Made by a program: the position numbers and the translations under genes. The notes beneath the pieces are model-generated. The model was given only the letters and a program-made list of their open reading frames with translations, was not told the DNA's origin and did not search any database. Positions 1-8,800 of a stretch of 64,000 bases of DNA are shown piece by piece. The stretch's first letter is position 1. The number at the start of each line of letters is the position of its first letter. Origin of the DNA: Sulfitobacter sp. OXR-159 (lineage in GTDB: Bacteria > Pseudomonadota > Alphaproteobacteria > Rhodobacterales > Rhodobacteraceae); the NCBI RefSeq assembly GCF_034377145.1, contig NZ_CP139707.1, positions 1,807,001 to 1,871,000 on the forward strand. The letters are read 5' to 3'.

Positions 1-30
1 GAGGTCGGCTGTCGTGGTGATGGTTTTCAT
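1..30 (-). CDS. rnd: Ribonuclease D, first ten codons (partial)
   Basis: Only the first ten codons are inside the window, starting with ATG at position 30 on the minus strand and reading MKTITTTADL. This matches, from memory, the start of alphaproteobacterial RNase D, a 3'-5' exoribonuclease that trims tRNA precursors. The gene follows purN on the same strand, an order I recall from related genomes. An AAAGAG Shine-Dalgarno lies just upstream and is part of the inverted repeat at 36-80. With ten residues the call rests on the start motif and context only. Confidence 0.5.
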   Translation of the reverse strand, partial: MKTITTTADL

Positions 31-35
31 AAATG

Positions 36-80
36 CTCTTTGACAAGTTGCACGCCCGGTCATCGGGCTTTGTCAAAGAG
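36..80 (-). promoter_or_regulatory. Nested inverted repeat between purN and rnd
   Basis: Perfect 11 bp arms CTCTTTGACAA (36-46) and TTGTCAAAGAG (70-80) enclose a second stem GCCCG/CGGGC (54-58 and 64-68). In the direction of transcription it lies after the purN stop and before the rnd start. The arm nearest rnd contains the AAAGAG that would serve as its ribosome binding site. There is no U-tract, so a translation-controlling or processing hairpin is as likely as a terminator. Confidence 0.55.
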
Positions 81-109
81 GTACATCACAAGGGAAGCTT
101 TGACCAGCG

Positions 110-706
110 TCAGCCCGTGAGCATGACTGGCTGACGCTCACCGGCGGCGAAACGGCGCAGCACGGCGGGGTAAAGGCGATGTTCTTGCACCAGCACCCGC
201 TGGGCCAAGGTCTCTGCCGTGTCGCCCGGCAGAACCGGAATGCGCGCTTGGCCGAGGATCGGACCATCATCCAAAGCCGCAGTGACTTCATGCACGGTGC
301 AGCCATGTTCGGTATCGCCCGCCTCAAGCGCGCGGGCATGGGTGTGCAGCCCGCGGTATTTTGGCAGTAGCGAGGGGTGGATGTTGATCATCCGCCCGGC
401 CCAAGCATCGGTAAACCCTTCGGTCAATTTGCGCATGAAGCCGGCAAGGCAAATAATGTCCGGCGCATGGGCCTCAAGTGCGGCGCTCAAGGCCGCCTCA
501 AACGCGGGGCGATCCTTGCCGAAGGGGCGGTGATCGACCACTTCGGTCGCGATCCCCTGCCCCTGCGCCCAAGCGATTCCGCCCGCGTCTGCGTTGTTGG
601 ACAGCACCAAACAGGGGCGGCCTGCATGGTCGCCAGTCATATCCTCGACCAGCGCCCGCATGTTAGAGCCGCCGCCCGAGACGAAAATCGCAACCCGCTT
701 GGTCAA
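110..706 (-). CDS. purN: Phosphoribosylglycinamide formyltransferase PurN
   Basis: Transfers a formyl group from 10-formyl-THF to GAR in the third step of de novo purine synthesis, in the cytoplasm. At 198 aa it has the usual family length. The N-terminal nucleotide-binding loop SGGGSNM lies at about residues 10-16. The catalytic segment [12 protein letters not shown] supplies Asn108 and His110, and Asp147 in LDDGP completes the expected Asn-His-Asp triad. It overlaps the end of purM by 4 nt (ATGA), so the two are translationally coupled. Family and residues agree fully. Confidence 0.97.
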   Translation of the reverse strand: MTKRVAIFVSGGGSNMRALVEDMTGDHAGRPCLVLSNNADAGGIAWAQGQGIATEVVDHRPFGKDRPAFEAALSAALEAHAPDIICLAGFMRKLTEGFTDAWAGRMINIHPSLLPKYRGLHTHARALEAGDTEHGCTVHEVTAALDDGPILGQARIPVLPGDTAETLAQRVLVQEHRLYPAVLRRFAAGERQPVMLTG

Positions 707-1755
707 AGCAGCGCGCCGGAATAGGTGACGCCATTGCCGGTGGTGATACGCCCGATTTCGATGGCAGCGTGGCCATCCTCGGCAAAAGCGGCCTTGGCCG
801 CGTCGACCTTATCGGCAGAGACGACGGCAACCATGCCAATGCCAGCGTTGAAAGTCTTGAGCATCTCGGCCTCGGCCATGCCCCCCTCGGCGGCCAGCCA
901 TTTGAAGACCGGCGGCAGGTCCCATGCGTTCAGGTCAATCTCAGCCGCCAACCCGACGGGCAATACGCGCGGCAGGTTTTCGGTGAGGCCACCGCCCGTG
1001 ATATGCGCCAGCGCCGACACGGCATCGGCGCGCAGGGCCGCCACGGCGCCTTTGACGTAGAGCTTGGTCGGCGTCAGCAGCGCACTGCCCAGATCACCTT
1101 CGCCCCATGGGCAATCGTCGCCCCAGCCCAGACCGCTGCGCGCAACGATCTTGCGCACGAGGCTATAGCCGTTGGAATGCACCCCGTCGCTGGGCAGGCC
1201 CAAGAGCACGTCGCCCTCTTTCACATCGCGCGGCAGCTCGGTCCCGCGCTCCATCGCGCCGACGGAAAAACCGGCGAGGTCGAAATCGCCCGCGTGATAC
1301 ATACCCGGCATTTCAGCGGTCTCGCCGCCGATCAAGGCACAACCGGAATCGGCGCAGCCCTTGGCGATGCCTTCGATGATCCGCGCGGCACTGTCGAGTT
1401 CCAGCTTGCCGGTCGCGAAATAGTCGAGGAAGAAAAGCGGCTCGGCGCCTTGGCAGACCAGATCGTTGACGCACATGGCCACCAGATCAATGCCGATGCT
1501 GTCGACGTTGCCGGTATCAATCGCGATGCGCAGCTTGGTGCCAACGCCATCCGTCGCCGCAACCAGCACCGGGTCGGTGAAACCTGCGCCTTTGAGGTCG
1601 AACAGCGCGCCAAAGCCGCCAAGGCCGGACATGACGCCGGGCCGCGCGGTGGATTTCGCCGCCGGTTTGATCCGCTCTACAAGCGCGTTGCCTGCGTCAA
1701 TATCCACGCCTGCTTCGGCATAGGTGATTCCGTTGTCGGATTTTGTCATGGTCAT
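703..1755 (-). CDS. purM: Phosphoribosylformylglycinamidine cyclo-ligase PurM
   Basis: AIR synthetase closes the imidazole ring of FGAM using ATP, in de novo purine synthesis. The 350 aa length is typical. The AIRS N-terminal domain shows [12 protein letters not shown] and the DGVGTKL motif near residue 70, followed by the GETAEMPG loop. The C-terminal AIRS domain carries HITGGG. A second in-frame ATG lies two codons downstream at 1749. It is the first gene of a purM-purN unit transcribed away from the tRNA gene, so its promoter must lie within 1756-1877. Confidence 0.97.
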   Translation of the reverse strand: MTMTKSDNGITYAEAGVDIDAGNALVERIKPAAKSTARPGVMSGLGGFGALFDLKGAGFTDPVLVAATDGVGTKLRIAIDTGNVDSIGIDLVAMCVNDLVCQGAEPLFFLDYFATGKLELDSAARIIEGIAKGCADSGCALIGGETAEMPGMYHAGDFDLAGFSVGAMERGTELPRDVKEGDVLLGLPSDGVHSNGYSLVRKIVARSGLGWGDDCPWGEGDLGSALLTPTKLYVKGAVAALRADAVSALAHITGGGLTENLPRVLPVGLAAEIDLNAWDLPPVFKWLAAEGGMAEAEMLKTFNAGIGMVAVVSADKVDAAKAAFAEDGHAAIEIGRITTGNGVTYSGALL

Positions 1756-1877
1756 GGCCCCCGGCGCGCATTTTCCCTTGCGCGCGGAGTTAGAGTATTG
1801 TGCGGGTCACTGCAATCATTTGGTGCAGCTAATGTCTTGACGCTCGGACTGCGGCGTCATACCCAAACGCCCATGGC

Positions 1878-1954
1878 GGGCCTGTAGCTCAATTGGTTAG
1901 AGCAGAGCGCTCATAACGCTTTGGTTGCGGGTTCAAGTCCTGCCGGGCCTACCA
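1878..1954 (+). tRNA. tRNA with CAU anticodon, probably tRNA-Ile2 (lysidine type)
   Basis: A 77 nt cloverleaf with encoded CCA. The acceptor stem is GGGCCTG (1878-1884) pairing with 1944-1950, including G-T pairs, and the discriminator is A. The D-arm has TAGCTCAATTGGTTAGAGC. The anticodon loop CTCATAA sits on a five-pair stem, and the T-arm contains GTTCAAGTC. CAT could mean initiator, elongator Met or Ile2. The body differs from the alphaproteobacterial elongator Met tRNA I remember (GGCGGGGTAGCTC...), and the first pair is not the initiator type. Ile2, needing TilS modification, is therefore preferred. The tRNA call is solid; the isotype is inferred. Confidence 0.93.
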
Positions 1955-1980
1955 TTCCGCCCCCGCTTTTCGCACAAACC

Positions 1981-2415
1981 TCAGCGTTTGGCGCTGACAT
2001 GCCAGTTCACCTGCATCTCAACGACCGTCTCGCCCGCCTCATTCTGGATGTCGACCGCCACGTCAAAGGCGACTTTTCCGTCTTCTTGCAAGGCGGTCAG
2101 CAACTCGGCACCGGGGCGCGAGGTTTCGGCGTGGGCCGTCAGCGTGCCTTCGGCGATCTTTTTAAAGGTGATTTGCCCCATGGCCGCGACGGGGCGCATG
2201 TCCATAATCACCGGCGCAATCGCCCCTGCCATGGCAGCACCCGAGGCCGCTTCGCCCAAGGTGAACATCGCGCCTGCGTGCTGGGTGCCGATGTGGTTAG
2301 AGGTCTCATGCCGCTGCACCAGTTCGGCGCTGGCAGTGCCGTCACCGATCTTGAGCAATCTCACTCCAACATAGGCCGCGAAGGGCACTGCCGCATCGAG
2401 ATGGGCTTTGATCAT
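1981..2415 (-). CDS. Hotdog-fold thioesterase (DUF4442/PaaI-like)
   Basis: A 144 aa single-domain protein whose pattern fits hotdog acyl-CoA thioesterases. It has the helix segment HIGTQHAGAMFTLGEAASGAAM followed by strands with KKIAEGTLTAHAE and a C-terminal VDIQNEAGETVVEMQVNWHV. The substrate is unknown; members hydrolyse acyl- or aryl-CoA thioesters. It lies 84 bp downstream of the histidine kinase on the same strand and convergent with the tRNA. No signal peptide is seen, so it is cytoplasmic. Confidence 0.8.
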   Translation of the reverse strand: MIKAHLDAAVPFAAYVGVRLLKIGDGTASAELVQRHETSNHIGTQHAGAMFTLGEAASGAAMAGAIAPVIMDMRPVAAMGQITFKKIAEGTLTAHAETSRPGAELLTALQEDGKVAFDVAVDIQNEAGETVVEMQVNWHVSAKR

Positions 2416-2499
2416 GTCTTAGGGGGTCATGGCTGCGCTCCGTTCTAAGGTCGGCTCACTGTGGCAAAGCCGCGCGGGCGGCACAATCCTGCCGCGGGG

Positions 2500-3822
2500 T
2501 CACCGCGCGATGACAATATCTGCACGCAGCCCGCCGAGCCGCGCCGATTCTCCCAGCCGCAGCACCCCGCCATGGGCGCGCGCAATGTCTGAAGCGATGG
2601 CAAGGCCCAGCCCAACGCCGCCGCCCTTGTCTTGATTGCGCGCAGGATCAAGCCGCGAGAACGGCCGCGTTGCCTCGTCGCGCCGCTCTTCCGGGATGCC
2701 GGGGCCGTCGTCTTCGACACGGATACGCAGGGTGCGGTCGCTCAGCATGACCGAGACTTCGGCCTGCGAGCCATAGCGCACGGCGTTGGAGATCAGGTTA
2801 TCCACCGCCCGGCGCATTGCCACCTTGCGCAGTTTTACCATGCCCTCGCCCGTGCCTTCGGGCGGTAAAAGCGTGACTTGACGCCCCCCGCGCTGCGCAT
2901 CTTCGACAATTGCGCGTACAAATCCATGCGGCTCCACCTTCTCCGGCTCACCCTCGGCGGCACCCTTAGCGAAGTTTAGAAACTCATCCAGCATCCGCTG
3001 CATATCATCCACATCGGCCAGCAGCGGGGCCGCATCCTCTTCGTCGATCATCGACAGGCCAAGGCGCATCCGGGTCAGCGGGGTGCGCAAATCGTGGCTG
3101 ACCCCCGAGAGCATCAGCGTGCGCTGCTCAATCTGCCGTTCAATCCGTGCGCGCATGTCGACAAAGGCGTTGCCCGCCGCGCGCACTTCGACAGCGCCAG
3201 TAGGGGTGTAGGGTTCATGCCGGCCCCGGCCAAAGGCTTCGGCGGCACGGGCCAAGCGTTTGATCGGGCGCAATTGATTGCGCAGGTAGATCGACGCGAT
3301 AACACTCAAAAGCACGCCGAAAAACACCGTGTAAACGAAAAGCTGGTGCGGGTTGGAGGCCGAGATCCGCCGCCGTTCAAACTGGATGCGCAACGGGCCA
3401 TGCACACTCTCGATATAGAGCACGACAAAATCGTCATCGCTAAGGTCCACCGCTGCGATCCCGTCCATCTTGCTGCGCAGCCGGGGGATGAGGATGCGGC
3501 CCGAATAATCGTACCACAGCATGCTGTCTTCATCCGGCAGCGGACGATTGGCCCGGGTCACCACGAAATCGAGCGGCCCCGCCCGCGCCTCTACCGCCAT
3601 GGGCACCGATTGGGCATCGGGTGCGGTGCCGACCGCCAGCATGACCAGTTCCAACTCGCGCAGGACCGTGTCGGTCATCTGACCGGTGACGCCTTCGAAA
3701 TGTCGCTGGGCAAAGATCACCACAACGACCAACTGCAAAAACACGACTGGTAACAGCAGGATCAGCGCGGCGCGTCCGTAGATGCCGCGCGGCACATATC
3801 GTTTGAGCCAGGCAAAATTCAT
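2500..3822 (-). CDS. Sensor histidine kinase, EnvZ-like
   Basis: A 440 aa inner-membrane sensor kinase. Transmembrane segments at about 17-37 and 160-180 frame a roughly 120-residue periplasmic domain, followed by a HAMP linker. The HisKA box SGVSHDLRTPLTRMR places the phosphorylated His at 243. The ATPase domain shows the N box NLISNAVRYG, the G1 box DDGPGIPEE and the G2 box GVGLGLAIA. The organisation resembles EnvZ, but no response regulator gene lies beside it, so the partner and signal cannot be named. It is divergent from the MBL gene with 44 bp between starts. Confidence 0.88.
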   Translation of the reverse strand: MNFAWLKRYVPRGIYGRAALILLLPVVFLQLVVVVIFAQRHFEGVTGQMTDTVLRELELVMLAVGTAPDAQSVPMAVEARAGPLDFVVTRANRPLPDEDSMLWYDYSGRILIPRLRSKMDGIAAVDLSDDDFVVLYIESVHGPLRIQFERRRISASNPHQLFVYTVFFGVLLSVIASIYLRNQLRPIKRLARAAEAFGRGRHEPYTPTGAVEVRAAGNAFVDMRARIERQIEQRTLMLSGVSHDLRTPLTRMRLGLSMIDEEDAAPLLADVDDMQRMLDEFLNFAKGAAEGEPEKVEPHGFVRAIVEDAQRGGRQVTLLPPEGTGEGMVKLRKVAMRRAVDNLISNAVRYGSQAEVSVMLSDRTLRIRVEDDGPGIPEERRDEATRPFSRLDPARNQDKGGGVGLGLAIASDIARAHGGVLRLGESARLGGLRADIVIAR

Positions 3823-3866
3823 GGCTAGACCTTAGCCAGCCCCCTGCCCCAGCGAAAGGTGAAACC

Positions 3867-4781
3867 ATGCTGCCGCCCGACAACTTCGACCCCGAGAGTG
3901 GCCTTGCCGAAACCTTGGAGCCCGGGCTGCGCCGTATCGTGGCGCCCAACCCCTCGCCGATGACCTATCGCGGCACAAATACCTATCTTCTGGGCCAGTC
4001 CGAGGTTGCCGTGATCGACCCCGGCCCCGACAGCCCTGCGCATCTTAAAGCGATCCTCGCCGCGCTCCAGCCGGGCCAGCGGATCAGCCATATCATTGTG
4101 ACCCATACGCATCTCGACCATTCCCCACTCGCGCGTCCCTTGGCCGCGCGGACCGGGGCCGAGGTCTGGGCTTTTGGCAACGCCACGGCGGGCCGGTCCC
4201 CAGTAATGCAGGGATTGGCCGAGGCGGGGCTGATGGGCGGTGGAGAAGGTGTGGATCACGAATTTATCCCCGATCATACCTTGGCCGACGGTGACGTACT
4301 GGAGGGGGAAAGCTGGGCGCTGGAGGTGCTGCACACGCCGGGTCATATCGGCAATCACCTCTGCCTCGCATGGGGGGATGCCTGTCTCACGGCGGATCAC
4401 GTCATGGGCTGGGCCACCTCTCTGGTCTCTCCACCCGATGGGGACCTGACCGATTTCATGGCCTCTTGCGAAAAGCTGGGCGCGCGGAATTGGCGGGTGT
4501 TCTACCCCGGCCACGGCGCGCCGGTCAGCGACCCCAACGCGCGGCTCGACTGGTTGGTGGCGCACCGCCGCGCGCGGGAGGCGTCGATCCTTAAGGCGCT
4601 GAACGCCGGGCCTGCCACGGCTGAGGACCTCGCCCGCGTGATCTATACCGAGACCCCCGCCGCGCTTTTGGGGGCCGCCACGCGAAACGTGCTGGCGCAT
4701 TTGGTCGATTTGACAGACCGGGGCCGCGTTGCCCCGCGGGGCGTCTTGCACGCAGAGGCGCATTTCGCCCTCACCTCATAG
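3867..4781 (+). CDS. MBL-fold metallo-hydrolase (LACTB2-like)
   Basis: A 304 aa metallo-beta-lactamase-fold protein. The metal motif HTHLDH is at residues 80-85, further ligands come from HTPGHIGNH and TADHVMG, and FYPGHG supplies the last His. The C-terminal 60 residues (ILKAL...DLTDRGRV) fit the winged-helix domain found after the MBL core in LACTB2-type proteins. Human LACTB2 is an endoribonuclease, while bacterial members are mostly uncharacterised. The start ATG follows AAAGGTG. No signal peptide is present. The activity (nuclease or thioester/lactone hydrolase) is open. Confidence 0.85.
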   Translation: MLPPDNFDPESGLAETLEPGLRRIVAPNPSPMTYRGTNTYLLGQSEVAVIDPGPDSPAHLKAILAALQPGQRISHIIVTHTHLDHSPLARPLAARTGAEVWAFGNATAGRSPVMQGLAEAGLMGGGEGVDHEFIPDHTLADGDVLEGESWALEVLHTPGHIGNHLCLAWGDACLTADHVMGWATSLVSPPDGDLTDFMASCEKLGARNWRVFYPGHGAPVSDPNARLDWLVAHRRAREASILKALNAGPATAEDLARVIYTETPAALLGAATRNVLAHLVDLTDRGRVAPRGVLHAEAHFALTS

Positions 4782-4926
4782 GGGAAAACCGCGGATTCCG
4801 TCGCAAAATCGCAACAAATGCCTCAATCTGGGCGCAATTCGGCCCCTTTATGGACCTGAACCGCGCCCAAGCTGGTTGCGAGGGTGAGAGACATCAAACC
4901 CCAGCGAGCAGCAAAGGAGCTACCCG

Positions 4927-5049
4927 ATGGCCCGACTTGACAGAACGCCGCAACCGCAAAAACCGAAGCCCGAGCAGACGCCCAAGGGCACCTCGGCCCA
5001 GCCACCGCAGCGTCCCACACCGTTGATTACCGATTACGCCAGCCTTTGA
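4927..5049 (+). CDS. Small proline/glutamine-rich protein, 40 aa, unknown
   Basis: A short reading frame of 40 codons. It starts at an ATG preceded by AAAGGAG (4912-4918, spacing 8) and ends with TGA. The product begins MARLDRTPQPQKPKPEQTPK and is rich in Pro, Gln and Lys, so probably disordered. It ends with LITDYASL, a more conserved-looking tail. The strong Shine-Dalgarno in otherwise empty sequence is the main evidence that it is translated. I do not recognise a family. Confidence 0.5.
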   Translation: MARLDRTPQPQKPKPEQTPKGTSAQPPQRPTPLITDYASL

Positions 5050-5144
5050 GCAGGCCCCGCGACGCGCCGGATGGGGCCGGTGCTTTGGGGAACTTTGCAG
5101 CCTGACCGCGCGTTTGCAGCCTAGAGCAACACGCAAGGACAGAT

Positions 5145-5567
5145 ATGGAACCCCACGCCCCCTCTCACGAAGCCGACCTCGCCCGTCTGCGCCGTCTGGC
5201 GGTCACCATGGACAGCGCTTTTAAATTGCCGGTTGTCGGCGTGCGCATGGGATGGGATTCGATTTTGGGTTTCGTGCCCGTGGTGGGCGATACGCTCGCC
5301 CTGCTCCCTTCGGCCTATATCCTTAAAGAATCGCACCGAATGGGGGCACCCAAGGGGATGCTGGCAAAGATGTTGGTCAACACCGGGATCGACTACGTTA
5401 TCGGTTCGGTCCCGCTGGTGGGTGATCTTTTTGACATCGGGTGGAAGTCGAAACTGCGCAACGTCGATCTGCTGGAACGTCATCTGAAAGACCAAGCCGC
5501 CAAAGCGCCGCCCACGGGCAACGTCGAAGGGCGCATGTCCTCGCATCACCCCACGCTCAATAACTGA
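5145..5567 (+). CDS. DUF4112 domain protein
   Basis: A 140 aa protein matching DUF4112 in the repeated segments LPVVGVRMGWDSILGFVPVV and GDTLALLPSAYIL, then IDYVIGSVPLVGDLFDIGWK. The family is widespread in proteobacteria and of unknown function. The two hydrophobic, proline- and glycine-bearing stretches (about residues 35-60 and 90-110) suggest membrane association. It converges on ndk, with a hairpin between them. Confidence 0.85.
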   Translation: MEPHAPSHEADLARLRRLAVTMDSAFKLPVVGVRMGWDSILGFVPVVGDTLALLPSAYILKESHRMGAPKGMLAKMLVNTGIDYVIGSVPLVGDLFDIGWKSKLRNVDLLERHLKDQAAKAPPTGNVEGRMSSHHPTLNN

Positions 5568-5578
5568 TCCCTACACGC

Positions 5579-5605
5579 AAAAGGGCCACCCGAAGGCGAC
5601 CCTTT
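5579..5605 (-). terminator. Rho-independent terminator of ndk
   Basis: Read on the minus strand, GGGTCGCC-TTCG-GGTGGCCC forms an 8 bp stem with a stable UUCG loop, followed by TTTTG. It lies 25 bp past the ndk stop and also faces the end of the convergent DUF4112 gene, so it may work in both directions, better for ndk. Confidence 0.75.
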
Positions 5606-5630
5606 CATTCGTTGTCCGAAGAACGGTGGC

Positions 5631-6053
5631 TTAGCCGACCAGTTCCAGACCGGAGAAGAAGTAGGCGATCTCAACCGCTGCGGTTTCCGGTGCGTCGGAA
5701 CCGTGCACGGAGTTTTCGCCAACGCTTTCAGCGAATTCTGCGCGGATGGTGCCTTCGGCGGCGTCCGCAGGGTTGGTGGCACCCATGACTTCGCGGTTCT
5801 TCGCAATGGCGTTTTCACCTTCGAGAACCTGAGCAACGATCGGCGCGGAGGCCATGAATTCGCACAGTTCGTCGTAAAAGGGACGCTCGGCGTGAACTTT
5901 GTAGAACTCGCCCGCCTGCGCTTTTGTCAGGTGGATGCGCTTTTGTGCGACAACGCGCAGGCCAGCGTCTTCGAATTTCTTGACGATGGCGCCGGTCAGG
6001 TTGCGGCGGGTTGCGTCGGGCTTGATGATCGAGAAAGTGCGTTCGAGGGCCAT
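5631..6053 (-). CDS. ndk: Nucleoside diphosphate kinase
   Basis: Transfers the gamma-phosphate from ATP to NDPs through a phospho-histidine, balancing NTP pools. The product is 140 aa, the normal length. It starts [14 protein letters not shown] and has the active-site motif [13 protein letters not shown] with His117. The ATG at 6053 is chosen because family members start with this Met and a GGAG lies just upstream; the frame stays open 43 codons further up but without homology. It is divergent from the ABC-F gene. Confidence 0.98.
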   Translation of the reverse strand: MALERTFSIIKPDATRRNLTGAIVKKFEDAGLRVVAQKRIHLTKAQAGEFYKVHAERPFYDELCEFMASAPIVAQVLEGENAIAKNREVMGATNPADAAEGTIRAEFAESVGENSVHGSDAPETAAVEIAYFFSGLELVG

Positions 6054-6159
6054 TGGCTGTACTCCATAGCGGGTGTTGATTTGCGCGCTCCCTAGCATGG
6101 GGTCTAACACATGAAAAGCCGTGATTGACCTTCGGCCCGGCTTGCTCCAAACGGCGTGC

Positions 6160-8025
6160 ATGTTACGCATTTCAGAAATCAACTACTCCGTCGAAGGCCG
6201 CCCTCTGTTTGAGGAAGCCTCCGCCGTGATTCCCGAGGGCCACAAGGTGGGCATCGTCGGGCGCAATGGCGCGGGCAAGACCACGCTGTTCAAGATCATC
6301 CGTGGCGAGCTGTCGCTCGACAGTGGCGACATCTCTCTGCCGTCCCGCGCCAAGATCGGCGGCGTGGCGCAGGAAGTGCCCTCATCCGAGACCTCGTTGA
6401 TCGACACGGTGCTGGCTGCCGATGTGGAGCGTGCCCGGCTGATGCTAGAGGCCGAAACCGCCGAAGACCCGACCCGCATCGCCGACATCCAGACCCGTCT
6501 GGCCGATATCGACGCTTGGTCCGCCGAAGGCCGCGCCGCGTCGATCCTCAAAGGTCTGGGCTTTGACGACGAAGAACAACAGATGCCCTGCTCTGCCTTT
6601 TCCGGCGGTTGGCGGATGCGCGTGGCGCTGGCCGCCGTACTTTTTGCCCAGCCTGACCTGCTGCTGCTCGACGAGCCGACCAACTACCTCGACCTTGAAG
6701 GTGCGCTGTGGCTGGAAAGCTATCTGGCAAAGTACCCGCATACGGTGCTGATCATCAGCCACGACCGCGGTCTGTTGAACCGCGCCGTGGGCGGTATCTT
6801 GCACCTCGAAGACCGCAAGCTGACGTATTATCAGGGTCCCTATGACCAATTCGCCCGCCAGCGCGCCGAGAAACGCGCGTTGCAGGCGGCGATGGCCAAG
6901 AAACAACAGGCCCGCCGCGATCACATGCAAAGCTTCGTGGATCGCTTCAAAGCCAAAGCCTCCAAGGCGAAACAGGCGCAGTCGCGTCTGAAGATGATCG
7001 AGAAGATGGATATGATCACCGCGCCCGAGGATGTGGCGCGCAAGGTCTTCACCTTCCCTGAGCCCGAGGAACTTTCGCCGCCGATCATCAACATCGAGAA
7101 CGGCTCCGTCGGTTATAGCGATGACAACCCGGTGCTGACCCGTCTGAACCTGCGCATCGACCAAGACGACCGCATTGCCCTGCTGGGCAAGAACGGTCAG
7201 GGTAAATCGACGCTGGCCAAGCTTTTGTCGGACCGTTTGCCGCTGATGGCCGGACGGCAGGTCAACTCCTCCAAGCTGCGGGTGGGCTTCTTTGCCCAGC
7301 ACCAAGTGGATGAGTTGATCGTCGAAGAGACGCCGCTGCAACATATGATCGCCGCCCGCCCCGGTGTGATGCAATCGAAACTGCGCGCGCAATTGGCGGG
7401 CTTTGGTCTTGGCCCGGAACAGGCCGAAACCGAGGTGGGCCGACTGTCAGGCGGGCAGAAGGCGCGGCTTTCGCTGCTGCTGGCCACGCTGCACGCCCCG
7501 CATCTGCTGATCCTCGATGAGCCGACCAACCACCTCGACATCGAAAGCCGCGAGGCGCTGGTCGAGGCGCTGACGCGCTACTCAGGCGCGGTGATCCTTG
7601 TCAGCCACGACATGCACCTATTGTCGCTGGTGGCCGACCGGCTTTGGCTTGTGTCGAACGGCACGGTCAAACCCTATGAGGAAGACCTCGAAGCCTATCG
7701 CAAGATGCTGCTGACACCCGAAAAGCCTGTCAGCAAGAACCCATCGAAACAGCCCAAAGAAGCCCCCAAACCCAAACGCGCCAGCCGCGATGAGGTGCTG
7801 GCCCTGCGCAGCGAAGTCCGCAAGGCCGAAGCACGCATGGAAAAAATCAACGAGATGCGCGACAAGCTGGCCAAGAAACTGGCCGATCCGGCGCTCTACG
7901 AAGATGCCAAGACCGGCGAGCTTGAGGTCTGGAACAAGAAATACGCTGAAGTGATGGAAGCGCTGGAGCGTGCGGAGAGCCTCTGGGTCGGCGCGCAAGA
8001 AAAGCTGGAGAAAGCCACAGCCTGA
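6160..8025 (+). CDS. ABC-F family ATPase (YheS/ABCF3-like)
   Basis: A 621 aa soluble twin ATPase without membrane segments. Walker A is GRNGAGKTT in the first domain and GKNGQGKST in the second. The signatures are FSGGW and LSGGQ, followed by DEPTNYLD and DEPTNHLD. The long charged linker between the domains (about residues 240-300) is the interdomain region that reaches the ribosomal tRNA sites. A C-terminal Lys/Glu-rich coiled coil follows. ABC-F proteins act on stalled or antibiotic-bound ribosomes. The ATG at 6160 matches family N-termini; an upstream GTG at 6121 is less likely. Confidence 0.93.
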   Translation: MLRISEINYSVEGRPLFEEASAVIPEGHKVGIVGRNGAGKTTLFKIIRGELSLDSGDISLPSRAKIGGVAQEVPSSETSLIDTVLAADVERARLMLEAETAEDPTRIADIQTRLADIDAWSAEGRAASILKGLGFDDEEQQMPCSAFSGGWRMRVALAAVLFAQPDLLLLDEPTNYLDLEGALWLESYLAKYPHTVLIISHDRGLLNRAVGGILHLEDRKLTYYQGPYDQFARQRAEKRALQAAMAKKQQARRDHMQSFVDRFKAKASKAKQAQSRLKMIEKMDMITAPEDVARKVFTFPEPEELSPPIINIENGSVGYSDDNPVLTRLNLRIDQDDRIALLGKNGQGKSTLAKLLSDRLPLMAGRQVNSSKLRVGFFAQHQVDELIVEETPLQHMIAARPGVMQSKLRAQLAGFGLGPEQAETEVGRLSGGQKARLSLLLATLHAPHLLILDEPTNHLDIESREALVEALTRYSGAVILVSHDMHLLSLVADRLWLVSNGTVKPYEEDLEAYRKMLLTPEKPVSKNPSKQPKEAPKPKRASRDEVLALRSEVRKAEARMEKINEMRDKLAKKLADPALYEDAKTGELEVWNKKYAEVMEALERAESLWVGAQEKLEKATA

Positions 8026-8055
8026 CCCAGCAAGGCCCAATTTATCACATCGCGG

Positions 8056-8076
8056 GGGTCGCCTAAGGGGCGGCCC
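8056..8076 (+). terminator. Stem-loop after the ABC-F gene
   Basis: GGGTCGCC (8056-8063) pairs with GGCGGCCC (8069-8076) around a 5 nt loop, 30 bp past the ABC-F stop and 40 bp before marC. The following TCCTGCATT is only weakly T-rich, so termination may be partial. Confidence 0.4.
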
Positions 8077-8116
8077 TCCTGCATTCTGGCAAGAAGCCCC
8101 GCGCCAAGGAAGACCT

Positions 8117-8755
8117 ATGACCCTCGACACCGCCTATATGATCACCGCCCTCGTCACGATGTTCGTGGTGATCGACCCCATCGCCATCGCGCCGGTCTTC
8201 CTTGCCTTGACCCGTGGGATGAGCAATGCACAACGCCGCCTGATCGCATGGCGCGCGGTGGGTGTGGCGGGCTTGGTGCTGTTGATCTTTGCCGCCTTTG
8301 GCGAGGCGGTGCTGGGCTTTATCGGCATCTCAATGCCCGCCTTCCGTGTGGCGGGCGGCATTCTTTTGTTCATCACCGCGCTCGACATGCTGTTCGACCG
8401 CCGCACCAAACGCCGCGAAGACCGCGCGGATGAGGATGACCACGACGATCCGTCGGTCTTCCCTATGGCCATTCCGCTGATCGCTGGCCCCGGCTCCATC
8501 GCCTCGGTGATCCTGCTGACGGGTGAAAAACCGGGCGGCGAAGGGCTGCTGACCATTATCGTGATCACCGCGCTGACGCTGGTGGTCATGGCGTTGACGA
8601 TGCAGGTCAGCGGCGCGCTAGAGCGGGCGATGGGCAAGACCGGCATCAACATCATCACCCGTCTGCTGGGCATGTTGCTGGCGGCCCTCTCGGTTCAATT
8701 CGTGCTCGATGGACTGGCGGCCTTTGGTTTTGGCCCCGGCCCCACGCCCGGCTGA
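8117..8755 (+). CDS. MarC family integral membrane protein
   Basis: A 212 aa protein with about six transmembrane helices. It carries the MarC/UPF0056 markers: an early DPIAIAPVFLALT segment, GISMPAFRVAGGILLF and AIPLIAGPGSIASVILL. A charged cytoplasmic loop rich in Arg, Asp and Glu (about residues 95-115) separates the two halves. The family is named after the E. coli mar locus but has no proven role in drug resistance. The ATG at 8117 gives the family's usual N-terminus; the frame is open farther upstream. Confidence 0.9.
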   Translation: MTLDTAYMITALVTMFVVIDPIAIAPVFLALTRGMSNAQRRLIAWRAVGVAGLVLLIFAAFGEAVLGFIGISMPAFRVAGGILLFITALDMLFDRRTKRREDRADEDDHDDPSVFPMAIPLIAGPGSIASVILLTGEKPGGEGLLTIIVITALTLVVMALTMQVSGALERAMGKTGINIITRLLGMLLAALSVQFVLDGLAAFGFGPGPTPG

Positions 8756-8800
8756 CATTTGCCCGGCCCCTTCCTATATGAGGTGTAAGGGGGCGCATTC

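Noticed and set aside
769-1887. 372-codon open frame on plus, opposite purM and running into the tRNA
   Set aside because: Antisense of purM; it ends within the tRNA gene and has no family features.
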